From: Dyella terrae | GTDB lineage: Bacteria > Pseudomonadota > Gammaproteobacteria > Xanthomonadales > Rhodanobacteraceae | Direction: 5' to 3' | DNA length: 64,000 bases | Assembly: GCF_004322705.1 (NCBI RefSeq) | Contig: NZ_SIZZ01000003.1 | Location: 372,001 to 436,000 of the forward strand | Shown here: piece after piece, positions 18,262 through 27,283 of the stretch | How positions within the stretch are numbered: position 1 is the stretch's first letter | How the letters are laid out: each line of letters begins with the position of its first letter | Program-made: the position numbers and the translations under genes | The notes under the pieces: model-generated | What the model was told of the DNA's origin: nothing | Seen by the model: only the letters and a program-made list of their open reading frames with translations | The model's database searches: none

Positions 18262-18699
18262 TCAGCGTGTCTCGAAATAGCGTTGCCGCCAGGTCATCCG
18301 CTGGAACGCCTTGTGCGCGCCGTCGTACGGCTGGCGCAGGATCACCGGTGGCACGAAGGTGAAGGGCGAAGCCCAGATGGCATGCATGATGTGCACGAGG
18401 TGTTCGGGCGACTGGCTGTCCACGGTTACCAGCCGTCCAAACGCGGAAACGTGCACGGTGGCGATCTTGTCCAGGCTGTCGCGGCTGAGCAGGGCGATGC
18501 GCGTGAAGAGAGGGCCCAGGCTGCGTGAGCCCTGGTCCTCGATCAGGGTCTGGTCTTGCGTGGCTTCGCCCAGCTTTGCCGCGAAAGCGATGACGCGCGC
18601 GCGTTCGTCGCCGGGGTCGAAGCCAGGCGGCACGTTCTGATCGGAAACGTCGTGGTGCAGCAGGAGTGCGTGCAGCTCGGCAACGGTCAAGGAGTTCAT
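18262..18699 (-). CDS. Conserved-looking protein of unknown function
   Basis: 145-aa soluble protein starting MNSLTVAELHALLLHHDVSD; no signal peptide, no membrane segment, no motif I recognise. The middle is mixed helix/strand (LFTRIALLSRDSLDKIATVHVSAFGRLVTVDS). GAGGTG lies 8 nt before the ATG at 18699. Position between priA and ndh on the same strand, 19 nt before ndh, suggests co-transcription with ndh. Third codon positions are strongly G/C, like neighbouring real genes. Confidence 0.65.
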   Translation of the reverse strand: MNSLTVAELHALLLHHDVSDQNVPPGFDPGDERARVIAFAAKLGEATQDQTLIEDQGSRSLGPLFTRIALLSRDSLDKIATVHVSAFGRLVTVDSQSPEHLVHIMHAIWASPFTFVPPVILRQPYDGAHKAFQRMTWRQRYFETR

Positions 18700-18770
18700 C
18701 CGTGGGCACCTCGCGACCATTGGGACATGGCGTGCATCGATGAGGGGTGAAGAGTAGCCGAAGGCGCTGC

Positions 18771-20936
18771 TCAGTACAGGTCGACCGGATCCACGTCGAG
18801 CGACCAGCGTACGCGCCTCGCCGAAGGCATCGACGCCAGCGATCGCTGCCAGGGCAACAAGGACGCGTGCAGGGCGGCGCGGCTGTCCGATTCGATCAGC
18901 AACTGGCCGCGATGGCGTCCGGCGCGCAGCGGCATCGGTGCGGGCATCGGGCCGAGCAGGGTGAGGCCGGTGTGGGCGAGCGCGGCCTGGGCTTCCTGCA
19001 GGAAGGCGTCCACGAATTCGCGCTGGTGCGAGTCGGCGCGCAACAGCACCTGGTGGTGATACGGCGGCAACTGCACGCTGCGGCGTTCGATCAGCAATTC
19101 CCTGGCGGCCGCGCCGTAGCCTTGCGCGAGGAGTTGTCGCAGGAGCGGGTGTTCGGGATGGTGTGTCTGCAGCAGCACGCGGCCTGGTTTGCTCGCGCGT
19201 CCGGCGCGACCGGCGACTTGGACCACCAACTGCGCCAGGCGCTCGCTGGCGCGAAAATCCACGCTGTGCAGTCCTTCGTCGACGCCGACGATGGCGACCA
19301 GCGTGAGGTTCGGCAGGTCGTGTCCCTTTGCCAGCATCTGCGTGCCAACGAGGATCGCCGGCGCGCCTTCGTGCAACTGGCCAAGCAGCTCTTCGAAGGC
19401 ATCGCGTCGTCGTGTCGTTTCCCGATCGATGCGCAAGACAGGGACGTCGGGGAAACGCGCAGTGAGTGCTTCTTCGAGACGTTCCGTGCCCTGGCCCTGG
19501 GGTTTGAGATCCGTCGCGCCGCAGGCCGGACAGGCTTCCGGTACACGCGCGTGCAAGTCGCAGTGATGGCAGATCAGCTGGCGGCGACCCGCATGGAGCG
19601 TCATCGGATGCTCGCAGCGCGGGCACTCCGCATGCCAGCCGCACTGATGGCACAACAGCACCGGCGCATAGCCGCGGCGATTGCGGAACACCAGCACCTG
19701 TTCGCCGCGTGCGATGGTGTCGGCGACAGCACCGAGCAACGCAGGCGAAAGGCCGTGATCAAGGCGTTGCATGCGCATGTCGACGATCTGCACCATCGGC
19801 GCACGAATCGAGCCAGGACGCGCGCGCAGATGCAGCGAGCGATAGCGGCCCGCGTCGACATTCGCCAGCGATTCGAGTGACGGCGTGGCCGACCCCAGCA
19901 AGACCGGCACGCCAAGTCGGCGCGCGCGCAACAGGGCCAGGTCGCGCGCGTGATAGCGAAAGCCTTCCTGTTGCTTGTAGGCGCTGTCGTGTTCTTCGTC
20001 GACGATGACGATGCCCGCGTGCGGCAGCGGGGTGAACACTGCCGAGCGGGTGCCCAGCACCACGCGGGCTTCGCCGTTGCGCGCGCGCAGCCATGCGCGT
20101 GCGCGCTCGCCTTCGGCAAGGTTCGAATGCAGTACTTCCACGGCAACGCCCAGGCGATCACGCAGGCGGCGCACGGTCTGGGGCGCGAGGCCGATTTCCG
20201 GCACCAGCAACAGAGCCTGTTTGCCCTGGGCGAGGACGCGCTCGATCAGCGCCAAATAGACCTCGGTCTTGCCGCTGCCCGTGACGCCGTCGAGCAGGAA
20301 CGGCTGGTAGGCGCCCAGCGACTTGCTGATTTCCTCAACCGCATGCACCTGTTCTTCGCTCAGTGCGGGCGGTTGCCCGGCGGGTGCGCGCATGGCTTCG
20401 AGCGCCACGCGTTCGATCAGGCCGGCGCTTGCCAGGCGACGCCCGGCATCGCGCCACTCGGGCAGCCGGTCGTGCAGTTCGTTGGCGCCCAACGGCCCGG
20501 CAGCCAGCGCTTCAAGCAGGCGAAGGCTGCCACCTTTGCGGCTGCGCGCATCGAGCGCGCTCTGGCCGGCAGGCGTGAGGCCCCAGGCTTCGTCGCGCGT
20601 ATCGGGCAGCGGTTTGTCTTCGCGCAGCGCAAGCGGCAGGGCGTTGGCGTAGGCCTCGCCCGGCGCGCCGAGCCAGTAGTCGGCTGCCCAGGCAAGGGTG
20701 GCCATCAGCTCGGCATCGAGCAACGGGCCATCGTCCATCACGCGCGCCACGCGCTTGAGCTTGTTGGCTCCCACGGAGGACTCGACACCCGTTTCCACCA
20801 CGATGCCCACCGCCTTGCCCCGGCCGAACGGCACCAGCACGCGACTGCCCGGTGCCGCCGAGCCCTCGGCGGGCGGCAGGTAGTCGAACAGCGTGGGCAA
20901 GGGGACGGGTAGGGCGACGCGGTAGGCGACTGTCAT
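18771..20936 (-). CDS. priA: Primosomal replication restart helicase PriA
   Basis: 721-aa 3'-to-5' superfamily 2 helicase that recognises stalled forks and reloads the replisome. N-terminal fork-binding domain (about 1-190), Walker A GVTGSGKT (217-224), DEEH box (313-316), eight zinc-ligand cysteines at 429, 432, 438, 441, 456, 459, 469 and 472, and motif V-VI region VVQVAGRAGRASKPG. Full length. Start at 20936 follows GAGGT by 5 nt; the upstream in-frame ATG at 20954 lacks an SD. The upstream region carries a palindromic pair of DnaA-box sequences (21114-21136). Confidence 0.97.
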   Translation of the reverse strand: MTVAYRVALPVPLPTLFDYLPPAEGSAAPGSRVLVPFGRGKAVGIVVETGVESSVGANKLKRVARVMDDGPLLDAELMATLAWAADYWLGAPGEAYANALPLALREDKPLPDTRDEAWGLTPAGQSALDARSRKGGSLRLLEALAAGPLGANELHDRLPEWRDAGRRLASAGLIERVALEAMRAPAGQPPALSEEQVHAVEEISKSLGAYQPFLLDGVTGSGKTEVYLALIERVLAQGKQALLLVPEIGLAPQTVRRLRDRLGVAVEVLHSNLAEGERARAWLRARNGEARVVLGTRSAVFTPLPHAGIVIVDEEHDSAYKQQEGFRYHARDLALLRARRLGVPVLLGSATPSLESLANVDAGRYRSLHLRARPGSIRAPMVQIVDMRMQRLDHGLSPALLGAVADTIARGEQVLVFRNRRGYAPVLLCHQCGWHAECPRCEHPMTLHAGRRQLICHHCDLHARVPEACPACGATDLKPQGQGTERLEEALTARFPDVPVLRIDRETTRRRDAFEELLGQLHEGAPAILVGTQMLAKGHDLPNLTLVAIVGVDEGLHSVDFRASERLAQLVVQVAGRAGRASKPGRVLLQTHHPEHPLLRQLLAQGYGAAARELLIERRSVQLPPYHHQVLLRADSHQREFVDAFLQEAQAALAHTGLTLLGPMPAPMPLRAGRHRGQLLIESDSRAALHASLLPWQRSLASMPSARRVRWSLDVDPVDLY

Positions 20937-21405
20937 GCGGACCTCATGGGTCAAGGAGTGTAGCTGCGGTCCGGTCTTCAGGCGGACGTGAAGTGGTGAC
21001 CCGCAGGCCGCATGACAGACCCGATACCCCGTCGCCCGGGCCGCTTGCCGGCGGTTGGTGAACCGGCGGCGAGAAGTGAGGGGTAAGTGGTTATCGGGAG
21101 GGGAAAATTGTGGTTATCCACAGAACCTGTGGATAAGTCTGTGGATGTACCGGGGAGGGAGGCCCTTCAGGCCCGCCATAACGGCTTTCCTGACGCGCTG
21201 TTCAAGTTTTAGCCAGCAAATATTGCAGCGATAAATCAATCACTTAGATAGCTCATGCGGCGAGTGTTCATCTTAGTGCCACATTCGGATACCAGTGCTT
21301 GACAGCTTTTTGATGCTGTGCAAAACCCACCGTACGGTGCCGTTGAAACCGCTTTGAAACAGGCTGGTTACGCGATTTCGGTGTGACGACCATCACAAAA
21401 TGGCG
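20937..21405. other. Gene-free region upstream of priA
   Basis: About 470 bp between priA and the DUF3667 gene, both on the minus strand. The half near priA is GC-rich and contains the DnaA-box palindrome (21114-21148); the part from about 21180 to 21300 is distinctly more AT-rich than the surroundings. No open frame with an SD, no RNA gene and no mobile element could be supported. Confidence 0.6.
21114..21148. promoter_or_regulatory. DnaA-box pair in inverted orientation upstream of priA
   Basis: TTATCCACA at 21114-21122 and TGTGGATAA at 21128-21136 are both perfect matches to the DnaA-box consensus, facing each other with 5 nt between; a third, two-mismatch copy TGTGGATGT is at 21140-21148. 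The first two also form a 10-bp palindrome TTATCCACAG/CTGTGGATAA with a 3-nt spacer. It lies about 180 nt upstream of the priA start, so regulation of priA by DnaA is possible but unproven. Confidence 0.55.
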
Positions 21406-22518
21406 TCAATGCGCGATCGCCATGAGAGAGGCGGCGGTCAGGGCGAACGTGAGCAGCCAGATGTACATCCAGCCCACGAAAAGGTACTTCATCGTGGTCA
21501 TGAACCAGCCCTGGCGGTAGACCCGCTTCTGCATGATCAGCAGGTAGGCCGGCGCCCAGGTGCACAGGGCGAACTGGATGATGCCGAAGATCCAGCCGGT
21601 CCAGGCCGCGTGGGGCTTGAGCCAGGTGCTGAGCATGCCGGTGAGCGCCACCAGCAGGAGGGTGGCGAACAGGAAGGCGTGGCTGTGCAGTGCCACGATC
21701 AGGTGTTCCATGTAGAGCCGGCGCTTGAAGATGTAAACGATCTTCAGCAGCAGGGCGAACAGCGGGATCATCACGAACATGGTCTGGGGCAGCGCGCTGA
21801 AGGCGCCCGCGACCATGCGCTCGCGCGCCTGCTGTGCCGCTTCGCCATCGGACATGGCGGCCGACATGTTGGCGGCGGCATGGCGGGCCGTGCGGGTCAG
21901 GCTGTTGTTGATCGCATCGGGCAGCCACGAGATGTGGACCGGTTCGACGTAGAAGGACTCCTCGTCGCTCTTTTTGCCTTCCAGCGACGGCGCGCCCAGC
22001 TCCGTGAGGCGCTTGTTGGCCTGCGCGCGCTGCGACTTGATCAGCTTGCGCGCGGCCTTGCTGCCGATGTCACTGTCCGCCGACGCGTCGGTCAGGCCGG
22101 TTTCGAGCTGGCTCATGCGCGCTCGCACGGCGTCGGGCGTGGTGTCCTTGGCGAATTCGCCGGTGGTCACCTCGGCCGCGGTCTCCATGCGGTCCGTGAT
22201 GCGGTTGACCGCGATATGCAGCGTGAAGAACGCCAGCAGGCAGATCACGAACATCAGGCGGAACGGCGCGACATAGCGCTGACGGCGGCCCGAAAAGTAT
22301 TCCAGGGTAAGGAAGCCCGGCTTGGTCATCAGCGGGGGCAGGGTGTGCACCACGCGACCATCGACATGCAGGAACATGTCCATGGTGTCTTCCATCATGT
22401 GATGCATGGGGCGCAGCACGGTATGGATCGACTGCCCGCAGTGATGGCAGAACTCACCCTGCATCGGCGCGCTGCAATTGGCGCAGTGCACGCCCTCGAA
22501 TGCGACCACTTCCTTCAT
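21406..22518 (-). CDS. DUF3667-type zinc-ribbon membrane protein
   Basis: 370-aa protein with an N-terminal zinc ribbon (C12-x2-C15 and C24-x2-C27, CANC and CHHC), a DUF3667-like segment (DTMDMFLHVDGRVVHTLPPL, then MTKPGFLTLEYFSGRRQRY) and about five transmembrane helices, with a soluble insertion after the first helix. Family function is unknown; it is common in Xanthomonadales and Bacteroidetes. GGAGGGG lies 6 nt before the ATG at 22518. It is divergent from the MATE gene. Confidence 0.82.
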   Translation of the reverse strand: MKEVVAFEGVHCANCSAPMQGEFCHHCGQSIHTVLRPMHHMMEDTMDMFLHVDGRVVHTLPPLMTKPGFLTLEYFSGRRQRYVAPFRLMFVICLLAFFTLHIAVNRITDRMETAAEVTTGEFAKDTTPDAVRARMSQLETGLTDASADSDIGSKAARKLIKSQRAQANKRLTELGAPSLEGKKSDEESFYVEPVHISWLPDAINNSLTRTARHAAANMSAAMSDGEAAQQARERMVAGAFSALPQTMFVMIPLFALLLKIVYIFKRRLYMEHLIVALHSHAFLFATLLLVALTGMLSTWLKPHAAWTGWIFGIIQFALCTWAPAYLLIMQKRVYRQGWFMTTMKYLFVGWMYIWLLTFALTAASLMAIAH

Positions 22519-22688
22519 CGCTACCCCTCCCCGTGAAGGGGGGGATTCTAAGCGGCCAGGGTGACGGGTGAGTAGTGCGATTCACCGGGGAAATATCCTC
22601 CGGCGCTTACCACCGCGCCGGGCACGACCCCTGTCGTCACAAGCGCCGCACCGAGGCAAGCGCTACAATGGCGACCAGGAGTCCCTCT

Positions 22689-24083
22689 ATGTCCCCCTTC
22701 CGTCCCGATCGCGCCCGCGTGGCGCACGAGATCGGCGCGACCGTCCGTCTCGCGCTTCCCCTCATCGCTGCCCAGCTCGCCGCCGTGGGCACCAACATGG
22801 TCGACGCCATGCTTGCCGGCCATTACAGCGCCCATGTCCTGGGAGCCGTCGCCGTGGGCGCGAGCATCTGGGCGCTGGCCATTGTGTCGGGCATCGGCAT
22901 GATGATGGCCGTGCCGCCGTCGGTGTCGCAGCTCGATGGCGCGGGCCGTCGTGCCGAAGTGGGCGCGGTATTCCGCCAGGCCATGTGGCTGGCCATCGGC
23001 ATGGGCATCCTGCTGTGGTTTGGCGTACGTCACGCCGGGTCGCTGATCGATTTGATCGGCGTGTCGCCGGGCCTGCGTCATGACGTGGATGAATTCCTCT
23101 TCTCGATCAGCTGGGGCGCGCCGGCACTGACCTGCTACTTCGCGCTGCGTGGCCTGTCCGAGGGCCTGTCCCGGACCTGGCCGTCGATGTGTTTCAGCTT
23201 CGGCGGCCTCGTGGTGCTGGCGCCGCTGGGCTACATCTTCATGTTCGGCAAGCTGGGGCTCGCGCCCCAGGGTGCACGCGGCGTGGGCACGGCTACCGCG
23301 ATCGTGCTGTGGCTGGAAATGCTGGGTTTCGCCCTGTTCATCGCAAAACATCACTACTACCGCGGGCTCAATCTGGGCGAACGCTTCGACTGGCCGCAGT
23401 GGCGCCGCATCGGCGAGCTGCTGTGGATCGGCCTGCCGATGGCCGTGACCCTCCTGGCCGAAGGCGGCTTGTTCGTGGCCGTCGCGCTGGCGCTGGGTAC
23501 GCTGGGCGAAGACGTGGTGGCCAGCCACCAGGTGGCGCTCAACATCGCCTCGTTCTTCTTCATGATCCCGCTGGGCCTGGCCATGGCGATCACCGTGCGC
23601 GTGGGCAACGCCGTGGGTCGCGGGGACGCCCAAGGCGTCCGCTACGCCGGCTTCTGCGGCATCGTGCTGACTCTCATCACCCAGGCGGTGTCGGCAGGCA
23701 TCATGCTGAGCTTTCCGCACTTCATCGCTACCCTTTACACCCGCGATGCGGCGGTGATCGCGCTGGCCTCGCAGCTGATCATCCTCGCGGGCGTGTTCCA
23801 GTTCCCCGACGGCATACAGGTGGCGTCGAACGGTGCTTTGCGCGGGCTCAAGGACACGCGGGTGCCGATGGCACTCACGCTGTTCGCCTACTGGATCGTC
23901 GGCATGCCGGTGGGCTCGTGGCTGGCCTTCCACCAGGGCTATGGCGCCCGGGGCATGTGGATGGGACTGGTCGCCGGCCTCAGCGTGTCGGCCGTGTTGC
24001 TGTTCGCCCGCTTCTGGCGCAGCTCCCGCAGCGAGCGCTGGCGCGAGGCCAAGGGCGACACCCGGGTGACGGCCCTCCATTGA
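22689..24083 (+). CDS. MATE-family efflux transporter (NorM-like)
   Basis: 464-aa inner-membrane multidrug/toxic-compound exporter of the MATE family, NorM branch: 12 hydrophobic helices in two homologous halves, opening IGATVRLALPLIAAQLAAVG and with the VDAMLAGHYS motif in helix 2. Cation-driven (Na+ or H+) export of cationic drugs is the family role; the substrate is unknown. The start at 22689 has AGGAG 7 nt upstream; an in-frame ATG at 22668 would overlap that SD. Confidence 0.92.
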   Translation: MSPFRPDRARVAHEIGATVRLALPLIAAQLAAVGTNMVDAMLAGHYSAHVLGAVAVGASIWALAIVSGIGMMMAVPPSVSQLDGAGRRAEVGAVFRQAMWLAIGMGILLWFGVRHAGSLIDLIGVSPGLRHDVDEFLFSISWGAPALTCYFALRGLSEGLSRTWPSMCFSFGGLVVLAPLGYIFMFGKLGLAPQGARGVGTATAIVLWLEMLGFALFIAKHHYYRGLNLGERFDWPQWRRIGELLWIGLPMAVTLLAEGGLFVAVALALGTLGEDVVASHQVALNIASFFFMIPLGLAMAITVRVGNAVGRGDAQGVRYAGFCGIVLTLITQAVSAGIMLSFPHFIATLYTRDAAVIALASQLIILAGVFQFPDGIQVASNGALRGLKDTRVPMALTLFAYWIVGMPVGSWLAFHQGYGARGMWMGLVAGLSVSAVLLFARFWRSSRSERWREAKGDTRVTALH

Positions 24084-24246
24084 TATCGGCCGGGCCCTGC
24101 GCCCAGCCTGATCCATCTCCGTGACCGTGCAACGGCAAACGGCTACGCTAGGCGCTCTTCCGGGCATGCTGCCCGGATAGTCCTGGATTCCCGGGTGTGC
24201 GCCGCATACAGGGGACGGTGATCACAGGCTCTGAGGAAAAGATTGC

Positions 24247-26106
24247 ATGACGCAGCAGCGCCAAAACGGTTTCTGGGCCTTTCTTTGTGCTTTTGGCCGA
24301 GGCATCAATGTCGTTCGGTTGATCATCATCAACCTGGTTTTCTTCACCTTGCTCTTGTTCATCCTGCTGATCTGGGCAGGTTTCTCGATGGGCAGCCACG
24401 CCGCGCGCATCGTGCAGAGCGACAGCGTGCTGGTGATCCGCCCGCAGGGCGAGCTCGTCGAGCAGTTCAGCATCGAGCCGCTGCAGCGCGCGCTGGCTGG
24501 CTTGTCCGGTGAGCAACCGCGTCAGGTGCAGTTGCGCGACCTGGTGGGCGCCATCGACATGGCCGCCAAGGACACACGCATCACGCGCATCCTGCTCGAC
24601 CCGAGCAACATGCAGGGCGGTGGCTTTGCCGCGTTGCGCGAAGTGGGTGGCGCGCTCGATCGTTTCCGTGCGGCGGGCAAGCCGGTCATCGTGTGGGCGC
24701 CAAGCATGGACCAGGGCCAGTACTACCTGGCCGCACATGCCGATCGCGTGCTGATCGATCCCAAGGGCGGCGTGATGCTCACCGGCCTGGCGAGCTATCG
24801 ACTGTTCTACAAGGACTTGCTCGACAAGCTCGGCGTCGACGTGCATCTGTTCCGCGTCGGCCAGTTCAAGAGCGCCGCCGAGCCTTACATCCTCGATCAC
24901 GCTTCGCCGGAATCCAAGGAAGCGGACGGTTTCTGGATGGGCGGGCTGTGGGACAACTACATCAATGAAGTGGCCAAGCTGCGCAAGCTCGATCCGGCGA
25001 AGTTCCGCGCCGACATCGACGGCTTGCCGGAAGCGGTCGTGACCGCCAAGGGTGACCTCGCGCAGCTGGCGCTCGAACAGCATCTCGTCGATGGCCTGGC
25101 CACGCGCGATGAGATGGAAACGATGATGCGCAAGGAAGGCGTGCCCGCTGGCAAGGAAGGCGAAGGCTTCCGCCAGGTCGCATTCCAGCGTTACAGCGCA
25201 GGCGTTGGCGAAGAAATCTCCAGCGCCAACGGTGTCGCGGTGGTGGTCGCCGAAGGTGAAATCGTCGGTGGCAAGCAGCCACAGGGCTCGGTGGGTGGTG
25301 AGTCCACCGCCGCGCTGATTCGGGCGGCCCGCGAGGACGACCACACCAAGGCACTCGTGCTGCGCGTGAACTCCCCGGGTGGCGAGGTGTACGCCGCCGA
25401 GCAGATCCGCCGCGAAGTCGAGCTCACGCGCAATGCGGGCATCCCGGTCGTCGTGTCGATGGGTAACGTCGCGGCGAGCGGTGGTTACTGGATCTCGATG
25501 AATGCCGATCACATCTACGCCGAACCGAACACCATCACCGGTTCCATCGGCATCTTCGGCATGTATTTCACCGTGCCGGGTGCGCTGGACAAGCTGGGCG
25601 TGAAGGCCGACGGCGTGGGCACCAGCCCGCTGGCCGGCGCCTTCAACATCACCCGTCCGCTGGATCCGAAGGTGGGCACGCTGATCCAGTCGATCATCGA
25701 CAAGGGTTATCGCGATTTCGTCGGCAGCGTGGCCAAGGCGCGCAACAAGAACTACGACCAGATCGACACCGTGGCCCAGGGCCGCGTGTGGACCGGCCAG
25801 CAGGCGCTCGAGCGTGGCCTGGTCGATGAATTGGGTGGTCTGGGCGACGCAATCGCCGATGCGGCGCGTCGTGCCAAGCTCGGCAAGAATGCACCGGTGC
25901 GTTACGTCGAAGCCCCGATGGGCGGATTCGAGCAGTTCCTGGTCGGGCTCAACGACAGCTCGGCCATGATGTCGCTGCAGGCGCACGGCGTGCGCTTGCC
26001 CAGCTGGGTGGCCCAGTTGCCGTCGATGGCGCCGGAACTGAAGTTGTTGCGTACGGCGAAGTCGAGTACGCCCAATATCTACGCCTACTGCTTCTGCCAG
26101 CCGTAA
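24247..26106 (+). CDS. sppA: Signal peptide peptidase SppA (67K type)
   Basis: 619-aa inner-membrane serine protease that degrades cleaved signal peptides. One N-terminal transmembrane helix (about 22-47) followed by two tandem S49 domains. The catalytic dyad is split between them as in E. coli SppA: K208 in GQFKSAAEPY and S411 in NVAASGGYW, with RVNSPGGEVYAAEQIRRE preceding. Start 24247 has GAGGAAAAG upstream. The C-terminal 40 residues (KLLRTAKSSTPNIYAYCFCQ) match the usual length. Confidence 0.95.
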   Translation: MTQQRQNGFWAFLCAFGRGINVVRLIIINLVFFTLLLFILLIWAGFSMGSHAARIVQSDSVLVIRPQGELVEQFSIEPLQRALAGLSGEQPRQVQLRDLVGAIDMAAKDTRITRILLDPSNMQGGGFAALREVGGALDRFRAAGKPVIVWAPSMDQGQYYLAAHADRVLIDPKGGVMLTGLASYRLFYKDLLDKLGVDVHLFRVGQFKSAAEPYILDHASPESKEADGFWMGGLWDNYINEVAKLRKLDPAKFRADIDGLPEAVVTAKGDLAQLALEQHLVDGLATRDEMETMMRKEGVPAGKEGEGFRQVAFQRYSAGVGEEISSANGVAVVVAEGEIVGGKQPQGSVGGESTAALIRAAREDDHTKALVLRVNSPGGEVYAAEQIRREVELTRNAGIPVVVSMGNVAASGGYWISMNADHIYAEPNTITGSIGIFGMYFTVPGALDKLGVKADGVGTSPLAGAFNITRPLDPKVGTLIQSIIDKGYRDFVGSVAKARNKNYDQIDTVAQGRVWTGQQALERGLVDELGGLGDAIADAARRAKLGKNAPVRYVEAPMGGFEQFLVGLNDSSAMMSLQAHGVRLPSWVAQLPSMAPELKLLRTAKSSTPNIYAYCFCQP

Positions 26107-26116
26107 TCGGCGGTAC

Positions 26117-26142
26117 CTCCCTCTCCCTGTCGGGAGAGGGAG
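26117..26142. terminator. Hairpin between convergent sppA and ABC gene
   Basis: Perfect 11-bp stem CTCCCTCTCCC (26117-26127) / GGGAGAGGGAG (26132-26142) with loop TGTC, placed between two converging genes. There is no T run, so termination is plausible but not certain. Confidence 0.5.
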
Positions 26143-26145
26143 CGC

Positions 26146-26967
26146 TTACAGCGGCGCGGCGTCGAAGAACTCGCCGCGCTGGCGCACTTCAAGCGGCATG
26201 TCGAATGCTTCGCTCATCACGCCGCTGCTGAGCACGTCGGCTTTCGTGCCGCGCCGCATGACCTTGCCATCGCGCAGCAACACCACGTGATCGATTTCGG
26301 GAATGATCTCGTCGATGTGGTGGGTGACGAGTAACAACGTCGTGCCATGTTGAGCGAGATGACGAAGCGTTTCGAGGAAGCGACGTCGCGTGGCGATATC
26401 CAGGCCCGCCGTCGGTTCGTCCAGCAGCAAGGCGCGGGGACGATGCACCAGCGCACGCGCGATCAGCACGCGTCGTGCCTCGCCGGTCGACAGGCTCGCC
26501 ATGCTGCGTCCGATCAGGCGGCCGGCGCCCATGAGTTCCAGGGCTTCATGCGCTCGCTCGCGCATGGCATGGGTGACCTGGTGGTCGAGGCCAAGGCCCC
26601 GCGCGGCAAAGAACCCCGACACCACGGCATCGAAGACTTCCAGCGGCGTATCCGTCGTGTAGTCGAGTTGCGTCGCCGGTGACACCATGCCGAGCAGGGA
26701 ACGTAGTTGCGACACGTGCCAGCGCGCCCGGCCGAAGACACGCACGCTGTTGGCGCCATCGTCGCGAGCCAGCGGATAAAGCTGACGGGCGACCAGTTTC
26801 ACCAGCGTCGACTTGCCGGAGCCATTGGCACCGAGGATGGCCGTGTGCTGGCCTTCCTCGATGCGCAGGCTGACGTGATCCAGGATCAGCCGGCCTTCGC
26901 CGGCGACGCAGGCCTGGTCGAGCTCCAGCACCGGGGCAGGGACCGCATAAGGTTCGGTGGCCTGCAT
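26146..26967 (-). CDS. Stand-alone ABC transporter ATP-binding protein
   Basis: 273-aa ABC ATPase: Walker A GANGSGKS (46-53), signature LSTGE (159-163), Walker B ALLLDEP (179-185) and H-loop THHIDEI. The signature and overall style resemble ModF/iron-complex-type single ATPases. No permease or binding protein gene is nearby, so its partner is encoded elsewhere or it acts alone. It starts 3 nt after the stop of the upstream small lipoprotein gene on the same strand, so the two form an operon. Confidence 0.9.
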   Translation of the reverse strand: MQATEPYAVPAPVLELDQACVAGEGRLILDHVSLRIEEGQHTAILGANGSGKSTLVKLVARQLYPLARDDGANSVRVFGRARWHVSQLRSLLGMVSPATQLDYTTDTPLEVFDAVVSGFFAARGLGLDHQVTHAMRERAHEALELMGAGRLIGRSMASLSTGEARRVLIARALVHRPRALLLDEPTAGLDIATRRRFLETLRHLAQHGTTLLLVTHHIDEIIPEIDHVVLLRDGKVMRRGTKADVLSSGVMSEAFDMPLEVRQRGEFFDAAPL

Positions 26968-26970
26968 GGC

Positions 26971-27180
26971 TTACTGCTCCGCCGCGTCGACCTGCTTGCG
27001 CTGTTCGGCAGCCTGGTCGTCAATGGTCTTCTGTACGTCCCTGGCCTTCTGCTCGTCCTTCTTGAGCTGGTCCAGCGGCGTGGCGACGCGTGGGGTTGCC
27101 TGGGCGGCCTGGGGGGCGGGTGGTTTGCCGGAGCAGGCGACGAGAGCCAGCGTGCACAGCGGAAGCGTCAGCCATTTCAT
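26971..27180 (-). CDS. Small lipoprotein with coiled-coil-like tail
   Basis: 69-aa lipoprotein: signal MKWLTLPLCTLALVAC with lipobox LVAC (C16), a short Pro/Ala linker, then a charged helical segment (LDQLKKDEQKARDVQKTIDD). GGAAGGAA lies 8 nt before the ATG. Resembles the many small Lpp-like or entericidin-like lipoproteins only in build; no family recognised. It is the promoter-proximal gene of the pair with the ABC ATPase (3-nt gap). Confidence 0.75.
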   Translation of the reverse strand: MKWLTLPLCTLALVACSGKPPAPQAAQATPRVATPLDQLKKDEQKARDVQKTIDDQAAEQRKQVDAAEQ

Positions 27181-27283
27181 GGGCGGGTTCCTTCCACGGA
27201 GGTTGGGTCCGAGTGTCCTGCCTGGAGGCGGTGGGGGCAAGAGCTTGGTAACCTCCGCGTGCCTCACTCGTCAGAGATGAACC

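Noticed and set aside
21299-21327. TTGACA (21299-21304) as a sigma-70 -35 box
   Set aside because: No -10 hexamer at 16-18 nt, and on the plus strand there is no downstream gene for it to serve.
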